Assembly: GCA_015057205.1 (NCBI GenBank)
Contig: SVEW01000002.1
Location: forward strand, 1-34,004
Direction of reading: 5' to 3'
DNA from: Lachnospiraceae bacterium
GTDB lineage: Bacteria > Bacillota > Clostridia > Lachnospirales > Lachnospiraceae
Length of the DNA stretch: 34,004 nt
Shown here: positions 8,473 to 17,423 of the stretch, in pieces
Position numbering within the stretch: the stretch's first letter is position 1
Layout: every line of letters starts with the position of its first letter
Translations under genes and position numbers: made by a program
Notes under the pieces: generated by a model
The model's database searches: none
What the model saw: the letters and a program-made list of their open reading frames with translations, nothing else
What the model was told of the DNA's origin: nothing

Positions 8473-8574
8473 TTACGCCTGTTTTCCCTTCCATACATTT
8501 CCGGATATTCCTAATCCGGACATTGCAACAGCTACTGCAAGTGCTGCCGCCGTCAATCTTTTCCATGACTTCAT
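8473..8574 (-). pseudogene. Signal-peptide-bearing ORF remnant
   Basis: MKSWKRLTAAALAVAVAMSGLGISGNVWKGKQA then TAA, reading on in frame into VYEVEGYKVTYSVEGKWEDGYFGLVDFS. Confidence 0.55.
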
Positions 8575-8771
8575 GTTTTACTCCTCCCCATAATAGTTTT
8601 TTATCAAGCAAAGATAGTATTATTTTATCATTGTTTTTTCACACAATCAACCTATATTCGAACTATTCCTTTGATTCGTTTATTAAAAACAGAAAAAAAC
8701 TTCCACGCCGGTTAATAGGCGCGGAAGCTATGTGTTTTTAAGGATAACTTCACGAACGACGCTTTGGCAGA

Positions 8772-9740
8772 TTAATATGCCACCACCTTCGCCGTCTCGG
8801 GTAATCCATGGCTGTAGAGCATTTCTTTGTATTCGTCGTATTTTTCTTTAGGGACTTCGACAACTACCTCAGAGTTAATTTTTTTAAATGCAGTTTTTGA
8901 AACCTCTTCAATCTCTTTTGCTTCTAACCGAACATGCACAAGTTTTTTGTTACCATAAAATGCACTTTCTCCAATAGTCAAAACCGTTTGGGGTACATTA
9001 ATACTCTTCAAGTTTATGCATCCGCAAAATGTCAATTCGCCTATTTTTTTTAACGCTTTCGAAAGAGTAACTGATTTCAAAAATGTACAGTCCTTAAACG
9101 AACCCTCAATCGAACTTACAGTATCCGGAATAACTACCTTTTCAATATTGGTCTTCGAAAATGCAAATTCCTTTATTTCCACAAGCCCTTCATTTAAAGT
9201 AATTTTCTCTATTCCACTATTAAAAAATGCCATTTCGTCAATTGTCTTTAACTTTGGCGGACACTGAAATTTCGAAAGATGCGTGCAATCCATAAAAGCA
9301 TACTCGTCTATCTTAAGAATATCATCTGACATTTTAACTTGAGAAAGGCTCTGAAATCCTTTACAAGTGACGGCACCTATTTCCCTGATCCCTTTTTCAA
9401 AAACTACGTTTCTACAACTTGGCATAAGTCTCCACCAGCATCCGTTTCCAAACTTCCTCCACGGAGCGGCGCTCCCGTGCTCATCTTCTCCCTCACAATC
9501 TACCTCCTCATAATATCCCATTTTTCCATTACTCTCCTGTGTTGGCTTAAATTTCAGTGTACGAGTTTTGGTATTATATTCCCAATGAATTCCAGCGTAA
9601 TCTACTCCACTATAAACCCTTGGTGTTAACACATATCGAAATATAATAAATACCACAATTACCAATAACAAGATTCCAATTCGAATTGCATTCTTCCTAC
9701 TTTTCATCTTTCCATCCCATAATAGTTTTTTATCAAGCAA
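8772..9740 (-). CDS. BspA-like LRR protein with N-terminal TM anchor
   Basis: LRR_5 repeats and C-term VEVPKEKYDEYKEMLYSHGLPETAKVVAY shared with the two upstream paralogues. Confidence 0.85.
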   Translation of the reverse strand: MLDKKLLWDGKMKSRKNAIRIGILLLVIVVFIIFRYVLTPRVYSGVDYAGIHWEYNTKTRTLKFKPTQESNGKMGYYEEVDCEGEDEHGSAAPWRKFGNGCWWRLMPSCRNVVFEKGIREIGAVTCKGFQSLSQVKMSDDILKIDEYAFMDCTHLSKFQCPPKLKTIDEMAFFNSGIEKITLNEGLVEIKEFAFSKTNIEKVVIPDTVSSIEGSFKDCTFLKSVTLSKALKKIGELTFCGCINLKSINVPQTVLTIGESAFYGNKKLVHVRLEAKEIEEVSKTAFKKINSEVVVEVPKEKYDEYKEMLYSHGLPETAKVVAY

Positions 9741-9878
9741 AGATAGTATTATTTTATCATGTTTTTTTCACACAATCAACCGCATCCCCGTACCAGTCAA
9801 GTTAAATGTCTAAATTATTTTTTTCTGCCAATTAGAATATACTGTGCAGAAACATCATCCATTCTCCTTTCTTTTTAC

Positions 9879-10169
9879 GACACCATTTATCTAGAACGTG
9901 GCGAAGTAGTGCAGGCACGGTACAATTATATCGGAGATGAGGCTGATATAGATTATCAGTTAGCAACATTGTCCGATATTTTCTTCTTGGATGACGATAG
10001 AAAAGTTATGGTAGAGACATTGCCGGTTGAAGGAACCGTGGGCATCTACGAGGATAACGAAGTGTTGTTGGATTTTGTAAGACACACCCCGGGCATCTGG
10101 CACCATTGGAATGCAGATGATGACATAAAAGATGGATTTCGAAATCCGGTAGAATGGGAAGCTATTTGA
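9879..10169 (+). pseudogene. Plus-strand fragment of an unidentified protein
   Basis: LERGEVVQARYNYIGDEADIDYQLATLSDIFFLDDDRKVMVETLPVEGTVGIYEDNEVLLDFVRHTPGIWHHWNADDDIKDGF reads like coding sequence without a credible start. Confidence 0.4.
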
Positions 10170-10196
10170 TCCAATAATAAGGGGCTTTGGGGCGTG

Positions 10197-10412
10197 CTCG
10201 GCACATAGATTTCTCAAATCCTATGTACCTACGATTTTCACTTGTGTTGGGCACTTCTCGGCATATGCATTTCCAGAAGCCTATGTACCTACGTTTTCAC
10301 GCCACTTAGGGGAATTCCTCGGTATATACGCCTGGGAAATCCCATGTACCGAAAATGTTTCATTTTTCCTACAAATCAACGGTACATAGAACTCCCAAAT
10401 CCTGTATACCGA
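10197..10412. repeat. Four tandem imperfect hairpin units, about 60-bp period
   Basis: GGcACATAG..CTATGTaCC (10200), GGcATATGc..CTATGTACC (10260), GGTATATAC..CATGTACC (10321), GGTACATAG..CTGTATACC (10381). Confidence 0.7.
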
Positions 10413-10480
10413 GTCGGGCCACGGAATTGTCTCTAACCGAAATCGACTTCCAAATGTTTCATTAATATTTCCGATTACTG

Positions 10481-10516
10481 CGGGGCTGTAGCACTAAGTG
10501 ACTAGTGCGACATCCC
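10481..10516. repeat. Palindromic element
   Basis: GGGGcTGTaGCACTA-agtgac-TAGTGCgACAtCCCC, 13 of 15 positions paired; related element at 11449-11490. Confidence 0.6.
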
Positions 10517-10567
10517 CTTATTTGTATTTTACGGAGAAAAGGAGGGGCTTACCCTCTCCAGCCAATG

Positions 10568-11386
10568 CTATTGAATCGCCTTAAACAACCAGAAATGATT
10601 TTCGCCATCCTCCGTGTCTGTCACATTACAACCCAGATTCCGATTTTCACCTCTTGCGTATTTTGCCAAAAGCACACCCAGCATGGTGTTGGCAAATCCG
10701 GTCTTCCTCTTTTCCTCGTTAACCTTAAAAAGCAAGGCATACTCTGTATTACTCTCCAATCTCGGCATTTCACCCAGGAAATCTTTAACATGCTCCCAAC
10801 CGTGAACTTCGTAAAGCATCTCATAATGTGGATCCTTCAGAAAATCAATTTCCTCTTCTTCCGACTCAAGCTCCTCTCCATCCGGATATCCCGTCAAAGA
10901 AAAGTTTGCATCATCTTTTTTTCGAATAAGATCATCAAAGAATGCATTCACGTTTCCGATAACCTTATCTTCGTAAAACTCCTTATCCACACCAAACTCT
11001 TCTGTTGGGTCGTACTCCATCAAAGTCTTCGTAATCTGCTCCCGCCATGTTTCAATTCGTTTTTCCATAGTTGTCATTTCGTACTGATATGACTGCTGAA
11101 TTCTCTTGATATTCCGAAGTCTGGACTCCGCCTCCTTGATTTTCTCCTCAAATGCAGAATAAATCTCCTCATTCGAAGCATCTGCTAAGCCACGAATTTC
11201 TTCGATAGTAAAGCCTGCCGTCTGCAAGTTTTTTATTTTGACAAAATCTAACGCTTGCTCCTCCTCATAATACCGATACCCTGTCCATGAATCCACTTTA
11301 ACCGGTTTCAGAAGCTCCATACGATCATAGTATCGCAAGGTCTGAGGATTACATCCACACAATTGAGCAAATTCTTTAATCGTCAT
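10568..11386 (-). CDS. MerR-family transcriptional regulator with C-terminal effector domain
   Basis: MTIKEFAQLCGCNPQTLRYYDRMELLKPVKVDSWTGYRYYEEEQ. Confidence 0.9.
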   Translation of the reverse strand: MTIKEFAQLCGCNPQTLRYYDRMELLKPVKVDSWTGYRYYEEEQALDFVKIKNLQTAGFTIEEIRGLADASNEEIYSAFEEKIKEAESRLRNIKRIQQSYQYEMTTMEKRIETWREQITKTLMEYDPTEEFGVDKEFYEDKVIGNVNAFFDDLIRKKDDANFSLTGYPDGEELESEEEEIDFLKDPHYEMLYEVHGWEHVKDFLGEMPRLESNTEYALLFKVNEEKRKTGFANTMLGVLLAKYARGENRNLGCNVTDTEDGENHFWLFKAIQ

Positions 11387-11530
11387 ATCGCACCTCTCCT
11401 TTCCAAAACCGTTATATCATTGCAGTGCGCTGTAAGGTCAATACCTTTATGCAAATAAGGGACCTTGCACAATTAGTGCGACATCCTCATTTTTATGCTT
11501 TCCCATATCATAACAATTCCATCCCTTTTC

Positions 11531-12079
11531 TTATAACAGTCTCATCATAATTATTTCATCGTGATAGCTTCCATCCGGAAGTTTGAAAGCCCGCGGATTT
11601 ACACCATACTCTTTGAAGCCGAACTTTTTGTATAAGCCTCTGGCTTTTTCGTTATCTTCAAACACGCCCAACTCCACTTGCTCAAAACCATTCTTTTTCG
11701 CCTGCTCAATCGCTGTTTCCATCATCACACTGCCAAGCCCCATGCTGGTATATTTTTGCAAAATCGACATGCCCAGATACGCGCGATGACGGAATTTGAT
11801 TTGCGGGCGAATCATCACTACGCCTAAATCACCGATTACTTCCTCTCCCAGAAACGCCGTGACATAAAAATCCTTTTCACTATTATAAACCGCCTCTGTA
11901 ATACTACGGATTCGCTCCCGATCCATCTGCCCATCCTCCGGCTCTCTTGCCATAAAATGTGTTTCCGCACTTGTCGTTTCCCGAAGCTTTCGTATCTTCT
12001 CGGCTTCCTCTGGCTTCGCACTTCGAATAACAACGGTTTCACCAGTTTTTAGTACAATTTCTCGCTGCTCGATTCTCAT
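11531..12079 (-). CDS. GNAT acetyltransferase
   Basis: MGLGSVMMETAIEQAKKNGFEQVELGVFEDNEKARGLYKKFGFKEYG. Confidence 0.92.
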   Translation of the reverse strand: MRIEQREIVLKTGETVVIRSAKPEEAEKIRKLRETTSAETHFMAREPEDGQMDRERIRSITEAVYNSEKDFYVTAFLGEEVIGDLGVVMIRPQIKFRHRAYLGMSILQKYTSMGLGSVMMETAIEQAKKNGFEQVELGVFEDNEKARGLYKKFGFKEYGVNPRAFKLPDGSYHDEIIMMRLL

Positions 12080-12160
12080 TTCGTTTTTCCTCCTCTCTGT
12101 TCATTTGAAACCATCTCCCTTCCAAAATAAACTAAGACCATTCTAATGCAACTGTGCCAC

Positions 12161-12189
12161 TTGACGCAAGCCGATTTTCGTGTTATCAT
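12161..12189 (+). promoter_or_regulatory. Sigma-70/SigA-type promoter for the Rpn gene
   Basis: TTGACG-17-TATCAT; flanking sequence homologous to 3590-3650. Confidence 0.75.
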
Positions 12190-12224
12190 GAATGCCATCA
12201 TTACGAGGGCATCCCCCTCACATT

Positions 12225-12249
12225 CGTGCGGCCGCACGTTTCTATTTTT
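12225..12249 (+). terminator. Perfect 14-bp palindrome followed by a T-tract in the 5'UTR (attenuator candidate)
   Basis: CGTGCGGCCGCACG then TTTCTATTTTT. Confidence 0.4.
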
Positions 12250-12309
12250 CAAGTAAGATTTTCTTACAACAATCAATCGAATTTTAACAAAAAAGGAGTT
12301 ATATGATTT

Positions 12310-13344
12310 ATGAAAACTGAAAAACACCCATATTTTGCATCCGAAGAGGACTTTTATGCTTATTTAACACCAAATGCAGACCTATCCCGTGAGGTAACGG
12401 GCATGCACGCATTTTGGAAACAGCGATTACTAGACTGCATGACCGGTAAGAAAACCTTACCTTTCACCTATGATCCGTTTTTCAAAATAGTATTTAATCC
12501 CGACACCCATCCAGAGCGCTTGTCCAGCTTCTTAAGTGCGATTCTTGGCCGCGACGTCGAAGTGGTCACCGCCATTCCCGTAGAACACGTCCTACACGAC
12601 GGAAAAAGTGTTATTATCATGGATATTCTTGTCCGGTTAGATGATGGGTCTCGCGCAAATGTAGAAATCCAAAAATACGCCTCTGGATTCCCGGACCAAC
12701 GCATCAGTTGCTATTCCGCAGACGCCCTGATGCAGGAGTATCATGCCGCCAAGAAAAAGAGTCAATCAAAATCGTTTGATTATCGCGATGTCAACAAGGT
12801 CTACACCATTATTCTTTACGAAACATCCAAATCTCCGTATACTGATCCTGAATTCGCTGACACCTATATTCATCGTGGTAAAGTCACATTCGACAGTGGG
12901 ATTCAACTTACCTTGTTACAAGAATTTGCAATTATTAACCTTGATATTTTCAAGAATCACGCCTATACTAAAAGTAGGGAAGTAAACTCGTTAAATGGAT
13001 GGTTAAAGTTTCTTACAACAGAAAATGTTTCGGATATTGATACGGTTATCCGTGATTATCCCTGGCTAGCCGACATCTACAAAGAAACTGCCAACTATTT
13101 ACATAAACCAGAGGAGGTATGCAACATGTTTTCAAAGATATTAAAGGAAATGGATGAAAATAGTATGCTTCTGTTTGTGGACGAAGTAAAGCGTGAGCGG
13201 GACATTGCCTTCAAAGAGCGTGATGACGCCTTTCAACAACGTGATGACGCTTTCAAACAACTTGATGATGCCAAGAAAAGACTAGAAGAAATGGAGGCAC
13301 GACTAAATACGTTAGAAAAGCAATCCAAAACCGACGCGTTTTAA
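12310..13344 (+). CDS. Rpn-family recombination-promoting nuclease / PD-(D/E)XK nuclease family transposase
   Basis: YDPFFKIVFNPDTHPERLSSFLSAILGRDVEVV..IIMDILVRLDDGSRANVEIQKYASGFPDQRISCYSADAL; hydrophilic repetitive C-terminal tail. Confidence 0.85.
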   Translation: MKTEKHPYFASEEDFYAYLTPNADLSREVTGMHAFWKQRLLDCMTGKKTLPFTYDPFFKIVFNPDTHPERLSSFLSAILGRDVEVVTAIPVEHVLHDGKSVIIMDILVRLDDGSRANVEIQKYASGFPDQRISCYSADALMQEYHAAKKKSQSKSFDYRDVNKVYTIILYETSKSPYTDPEFADTYIHRGKVTFDSGIQLTLLQEFAIINLDIFKNHAYTKSREVNSLNGWLKFLTTENVSDIDTVIRDYPWLADIYKETANYLHKPEEVCNMFSKILKEMDENSMLLFVDEVKRERDIAFKERDDAFQQRDDAFKQLDDAKKRLEEMEARLNTLEKQSKTDAF

Positions 13345-13385
13345 CTTCATCTATTGCAATTTAGCAAGATTTCAGAACTCTATTT

Positions 13386-13415
13386 GCCGTGGTTTCTTAG
13401 CCACGGCTTTTTATT
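13386..13415 (+). terminator. Intrinsic terminator
   Basis: GCCGTGG-tttcttag-CCACGGC + TTTTTATTTT; paralogous to 3815. Confidence 0.85.
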
Positions 13416-13499
13416 TTCTACAATCTTCTGTTCTTTCGAGATATTCATACAAGACCTTTATCCAAAACAACTGGGTACTTGCGCCACAAGCACCCGTCT

Positions 13500-13585
13500 C
13501 AAACAATTTATGGAATGGATTATTTAAAGAATTGAATGAGGATGACGTATTCATTAAGCATCTTTTGCCTTCACAAACGCAGTAA
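13500..13585 (+). pseudogene. Internally deleted remnant of the second GNAT domain of the 3965-4894 gene
   Basis: NNLWNGLFKELNEDDVFIKHLLPSQTQ* aligns with NDWTGLFQEMSED and KNEDAVFIKHLFPLQMQ* of the intact paralogue. Confidence 0.65.
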
Positions 13586-14099
13586 GGTCAGCCACCGCTT
13601 TTTCACTTGACAGCAAATCGCCTGAGATGCTCCTTTTACCATAGCTTTTTGCCGATAAAAACAAAACATCGGGCGCATCCGCGGTTTGATAGGACAACGC
13701 AGTCACAAAGTTCGTCTCATTGGTATTGCTGACAACGATGCTTCTTTTGGGGACTTTTTCATAAAGGTCAAGCAACTCCGGCTTTCCCTGAAAGAAGCAT
13801 TGGCTGCGTTCGTTGAAGATAAAATAATTCGCGCAGGGATAATCACAATAATTAGGCAAGACAAAATAGACCATCGCACTCTGCGTGATAGCCTCCAGCA
13901 TGCCGTATTCCGCGTCCTGCATGTAGGGACATTTTTCCCGCTCATTGAAACATTCATAATTGCATTTTCCGCAAGGGTGAATATCCAGTTCCGAAAAATC
14001 GAATAAAACCGGCTCCTTCACCAGCGATTGAATTCTTCGTGCTATCTGCGCGCAATTTCCGTTTTGTCTAGAACTAAATGATATGATGGTTGTTTTCAT
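13554..14099 (-). CDS. Flavodoxin-like / NADPH-dependent FMN reductase family protein
   Basis: MKTTIISFSSRQNGNCAQIARRIQ..CGKCNYECF..YFVLPNYCDYPCANYFIFNERS. Confidence 0.8.
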   Translation of the reverse strand: MKTTIISFSSRQNGNCAQIARRIQSLVKEPVLFDFSELDIHPCGKCNYECFNEREKCPYMQDAEYGMLEAITQSAMVYFVLPNYCDYPCANYFIFNERSQCFFQGKPELLDLYEKVPKRSIVVSNTNETNFVTALSYQTADAPDVLFLSAKSYGKRSISGDLLSSEKAVADLTAFVKAKDA

Positions 14100-14689
14100 C
14101 GCGACCTCCTGAACGTGATTTTTGAAATCTCGTTATTCACATATTCCAATTCAAAATAATCGGTTGGGTTAATTTTTCCATGCAACACTTCCTGATTATG
14201 GTATCTGATACGTCTGGATTTGTTGGCAGCTTCCAACACCGCAACTTCACAATAGTTCAGAAAAAAAGCGCAAATTGCGGTTGCATGGGAAACCACCAGT
14301 GCTGTCTCTCCATCTGCCAACTCCTTAATGATTGCGTCCATCGCACTCTTCATTCTCATACTGACCATATTCAGGGATTCCCCACCGGGATTACAGAAAT
14401 CATAATCCTGATACTGTTTTAGCCAAAAGTCCTCTGTCGCATCCCCAATAAGTCGTTCATGCAGCTCCTCTTTCACGATTATCGGCTCGTCGGAAAGAAT
14501 CTTTGCTGTCTCAAGCGCTCTTTTGTATGGCGATGTATAAAACTTATCAACTTTTGAAAACAGCTCTTTTCTCGACTTGGCTAATTTTTTCCCCTCCTCA
14601 GAAAGCGGAATATACTCTGTTGGAAGAGCACATTTCTCCGGGATGGAATGTCTCATTAACAATATCGTTTTCCCCATCTTATACCTCAC
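14096..14689 (-). CDS. Histidine phosphatase family protein
   Basis: LLMRHSIPEK variant of RHG motif, FYTSPYKRALETAKIL, VVSHATAICAF. Confidence 0.88.
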   Translation of the reverse strand: MRYKMGKTILLMRHSIPEKCALPTEYIPLSEEGKKLAKSRKELFSKVDKFYTSPYKRALETAKILSDEPIIVKEELHERLIGDATEDFWLKQYQDYDFCNPGGESLNMVSMRMKSAMDAIIKELADGETALVVSHATAICAFFLNYCEVAVLEAANKSRRIRYHNQEVLHGKINPTDYFELEYVNNEISKITFRRSR

Positions 14690-15215
14690 GTAACCGAATC
14701 ACATACATCTGTGTCATTTCCTCAAAGGCCTCGCTGTAAAACTCTCTTACCAACTCACCGCCACAGTTTTTGATAACGCCCGCGGATGCAAGATTTTCCT
14801 TATCGCAGGAAAGCAATACCTCCTGAATACCGATTCGCTCGCAAACAGCAAGCGCCGCTTTTAATAAGTCCGTGCCATAATGCTTTCTACGCTCCGTAGG
14901 ACGCACGGAATACCCGATGTGTCCCGCCTCCTGCCGCATAAAATCATTCAGTGCCAATCGGATGTTGACCATACCCACAATCCGCTCGTCTTCCTCCCGA
15001 ACGTAAAAATAGGTAATGGCCGGCACTTTTTCTTCCGGAATATTGGCGATATCCAGACTTGCAATCACCTTTTTCAGCCACTCCTCGTAGGTAGATTCCT
15101 TTAAAAAGCGGTCCAGACTTCCGCTTCCGTTGATTTCGGAACCATATTCGTAAAATTCTTTGATGTACTCGATTGCCTTGTCTTTGTATTCCAGTGTTGG
15201 AAACACTAATTTCAT
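14679..15215 (-). CDS. GNAT acetyltransferase
   Basis: IGYSVRPTERRKHYGTDLLKAALAVCERIGIQEVLLSCDKENLASAGVIKNCGG. Confidence 0.92.
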   Translation of the reverse strand: MKLVFPTLEYKDKAIEYIKEFYEYGSEINGSGSLDRFLKESTYEEWLKKVIASLDIANIPEEKVPAITYFYVREEDERIVGMVNIRLALNDFMRQEAGHIGYSVRPTERRKHYGTDLLKAALAVCERIGIQEVLLSCDKENLASAGVIKNCGGELVREFYSEAFEEMTQMYVIRLREV

Positions 15216-15315
15216 GTCACACCCTCCTCATATCAATCGTTGTCATTTCTATTGCGCAAAGACGTTATTCGGCTGCATTAATCCATTCGTGTCCACATCT
15301 CAAATAGACCTATGG

Positions 15316-16605
15316 TCAAGGAAAGAACTTTTCTAAATATTCCGCAATACCATCCTCATCATTCGAACCAATAACCACATCTGCGACCTGCTTTACCTCA
15401 TCCAGCGCATTTCCCACGGCAACACCTGTTCCTGCCATTTTTAACATACCGATGTCGGCAAAATCATCCCCAAAGGAAATCACATTTTGCAAGGAAATAC
15501 TGCACTGCTCACATGCAACCCGAATGGCGTTTTCTTTTGTAGCATCTTTCTTTGTAAACTTATACCAACAACCATCGGAAAATCGAATCACATCACAGTC
15601 CGAAAATCTGTCCGCCAGCGCTTTTGCCTCTTTTTCATCAAAAATTTCCACGCACATCTTCAACGCTTCTTCAGAAAAATCCCGATAATCCGTCCAAATA
15701 CTCTCGCCCCAGTTTTTGTCCTCTTTCAGGGGATCCGTCTTGTAATTCCAGTAATGCGCATCCAGCGTATCGATGGTGATCTCCACATCTGCGCCGCAGA
15801 TTTTCCGAGCGGTAGTAATCAATTCCCTAGTGCGTTCCGCCGTAAAAAACGCCTTATGTATGTAATCTTTTCCTTTTTTCACAAGGGCTCCACCGCTGGC
15901 AATCATTATATCCGGGCAAAGTGCTCCCAAGTAAGTCAGGCAATTTTGCTCACTTCTCGAAGTGGCAACACCGATAAGGTACCCGTTCTTGCGACACTGC
16001 TCCAGTGCCAGAAGTGTCCGCTCGGAAATTGTTTTGTCGGAACGAAGCAATGTCCCATCTAAATCAAATAACAAAAGTTTTTTCATTGCGTCCCTTATCA
16101 ACAAAAGCGTCTTGTATTCACGTTGATTCCAGGCCTGCTTTCCTTCTTTTTCAAGCATCTGCGCATTCTTTGCAATGGCCTCCTCCAACGTACAAAGCAC
16201 CGGCTTGAACCCAAGCTCCTTTTCCGTATCCGTGTAGGCACAGGCGCTGCGTTCAGAACGAACTTCGCAAAAATATAAGCGGCTGATTTGATGCCATATC
16301 TTCGGTTCGAAGGTCGACGCTCTTTTTTCTTCTATCTCGCCAAACGGGGTAATGCTTTCCGGAATCACTTCGTATCCGGTTTCCTCTTTGACCTCTCGTA
16401 TGAGCGCCTGCTCGTCGCTTTCGCCTTCTTCAATTCCGCCCCCAGGCAGTTTCATTTCTCCAAAATCATTTTCAATCAGCGCCAGTTTTCCATCGACAAA
16501 AATGATGCCCCTTACCGCCACGCGGTAAATTTCTTCCATGTCCTGCGCATAATTCTGCGCATCCATTACCAATAGTTTCTGCATAAACCCTTCTCCCTTT
16601 CTCAC
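15316..16605 (-). CDS. NUDIX domain fused to Cof-type HAD phosphatase
   Basis: N-term GGGIEEGESDEQALIREVKEETGY; C-term LLLFDLDGTLLRSDKTIS...FGDDFADIGMLKMAGTGVAVGNA; continuous 429-codon ORF. Confidence 0.85.
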   Translation of the reverse strand: MRKGEGFMQKLLVMDAQNYAQDMEEIYRVAVRGIIFVDGKLALIENDFGEMKLPGGGIEEGESDEQALIREVKEETGYEVIPESITPFGEIEEKRASTFEPKIWHQISRLYFCEVRSERSACAYTDTEKELGFKPVLCTLEEAIAKNAQMLEKEGKQAWNQREYKTLLLIRDAMKKLLLFDLDGTLLRSDKTISERTLLALEQCRKNGYLIGVATSRSEQNCLTYLGALCPDIMIASGGALVKKGKDYIHKAFFTAERTRELITTARKICGADVEITIDTLDAHYWNYKTDPLKEDKNWGESIWTDYRDFSEEALKMCVEIFDEKEAKALADRFSDCDVIRFSDGCWYKFTKKDATKENAIRVACEQCSISLQNVISFGDDFADIGMLKMAGTGVAVGNALDEVKQVADVVIGSNDEDGIAEYLEKFFP

Positions 16606-16682
16606 TGTTTATTTAGAATCCACGCTGCCGTTTCTTCCACAAGCTTGTCTGCAATCCGAAGATGCACCATCCATGAAGCCAT
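16602..16682 (-). pseudogene. N-terminal fragment (26 aa), possibly of a zinc-dependent phospholipase C-like protein
   Basis: MASWMVHLRIADKLVEETAAWILNKQ*, start overlaps GNAT stop. Confidence 0.4.
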
Positions 16683-17224
16683 TAGTTCTTCTCCTTTTTA
16701 TTCCAGATATCCTTCGTGATCAGATTTACGTATTCGTTTCGTTTTTCGTGCAGCAAAACCACGTCCACGTCGTCCATTTTGCCCTGATACTGAAAACCGC
16801 ATTTTTCCTGCACGCGTTTGGATTTCTCGTTTCCTTCATAATATCCGCACCACACTTTTTCCATTCCGCGGTCTTCAAACGCATGTCGGATGATTTCCAT
16901 GGTTGCCTCCGGAACAATTCCTCTTCCCCAAAACGGCTTGCCAAGCCAATATCCCAGCTCGCATTCCTGATCCGTCTTCGCCATTTTGGTATGTTCCTTT
17001 AGCTCGATGGCGCCAATCGCCTTCTTATCCTCTTTCAAGCAGATTGCATAGGCCTCCGGTCTACTAAACACTGTCCGAATAATCTCCCTGCTTTCCTCTA
17101 AACTTTTGTGCGCCGGCCAACCGGCAATCGGCCCAACATCCGGGTCGCTGGCGTAGCGAAACAAATCCTCCGCATCCGCTTCTTCCCAATGCCGTAAAAT
17201 AAGTCGTTCTGTCTCAAATATCAT
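16682..17224 (-). CDS. RimJ/RimL-type GNAT acetyltransferase
   Basis: MIFETERLILRHWEEADAEDLF..ELGYWLGKPFWGRGIVPEATMEIIRHAFEDRGMEKVW. Confidence 0.92.
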   Translation of the reverse strand: MIFETERLILRHWEEADAEDLFRYASDPDVGPIAGWPAHKSLEESREIIRTVFSRPEAYAICLKEDKKAIGAIELKEHTKMAKTDQECELGYWLGKPFWGRGIVPEATMEIIRHAFEDRGMEKVWCGYYEGNEKSKRVQEKCGFQYQGKMDDVDVVLLHEKRNEYVNLITKDIWNKKEKN

Positions 17225-17337
17225 GTCAATTCCTCCTCATTCTTCATTACTATGTGCTGCTCGCGGCGAGTTTTACCGCCCATACCCCGACCCGCTCTGT
17301 GAACCGTAATTGACCGAGCGCTTTTGCGCGAGGGATG

Positions 17338-17362
17338 CTTCTTGACCGCCACGGTCAAGAAG
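17338..17362. repeat. Perfect 11-bp inverted repeat hairpin
   Basis: CTTCTTGACCG-cca-CGGTCAAGAAG. Confidence 0.75.
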
Positions 17363-17423
17363 ATTGACTCCGCCTCACAAATTTTTACCGCCCAGCGGAA
17401 GGGTCGCTCTGTGAACCGTAATC

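Noticed and set aside
12076-12327. ORF 12076-12327 minus strand
   Set aside because: Antisense through a promoter, 5'UTR palindrome and the Rpn start; no coding character.
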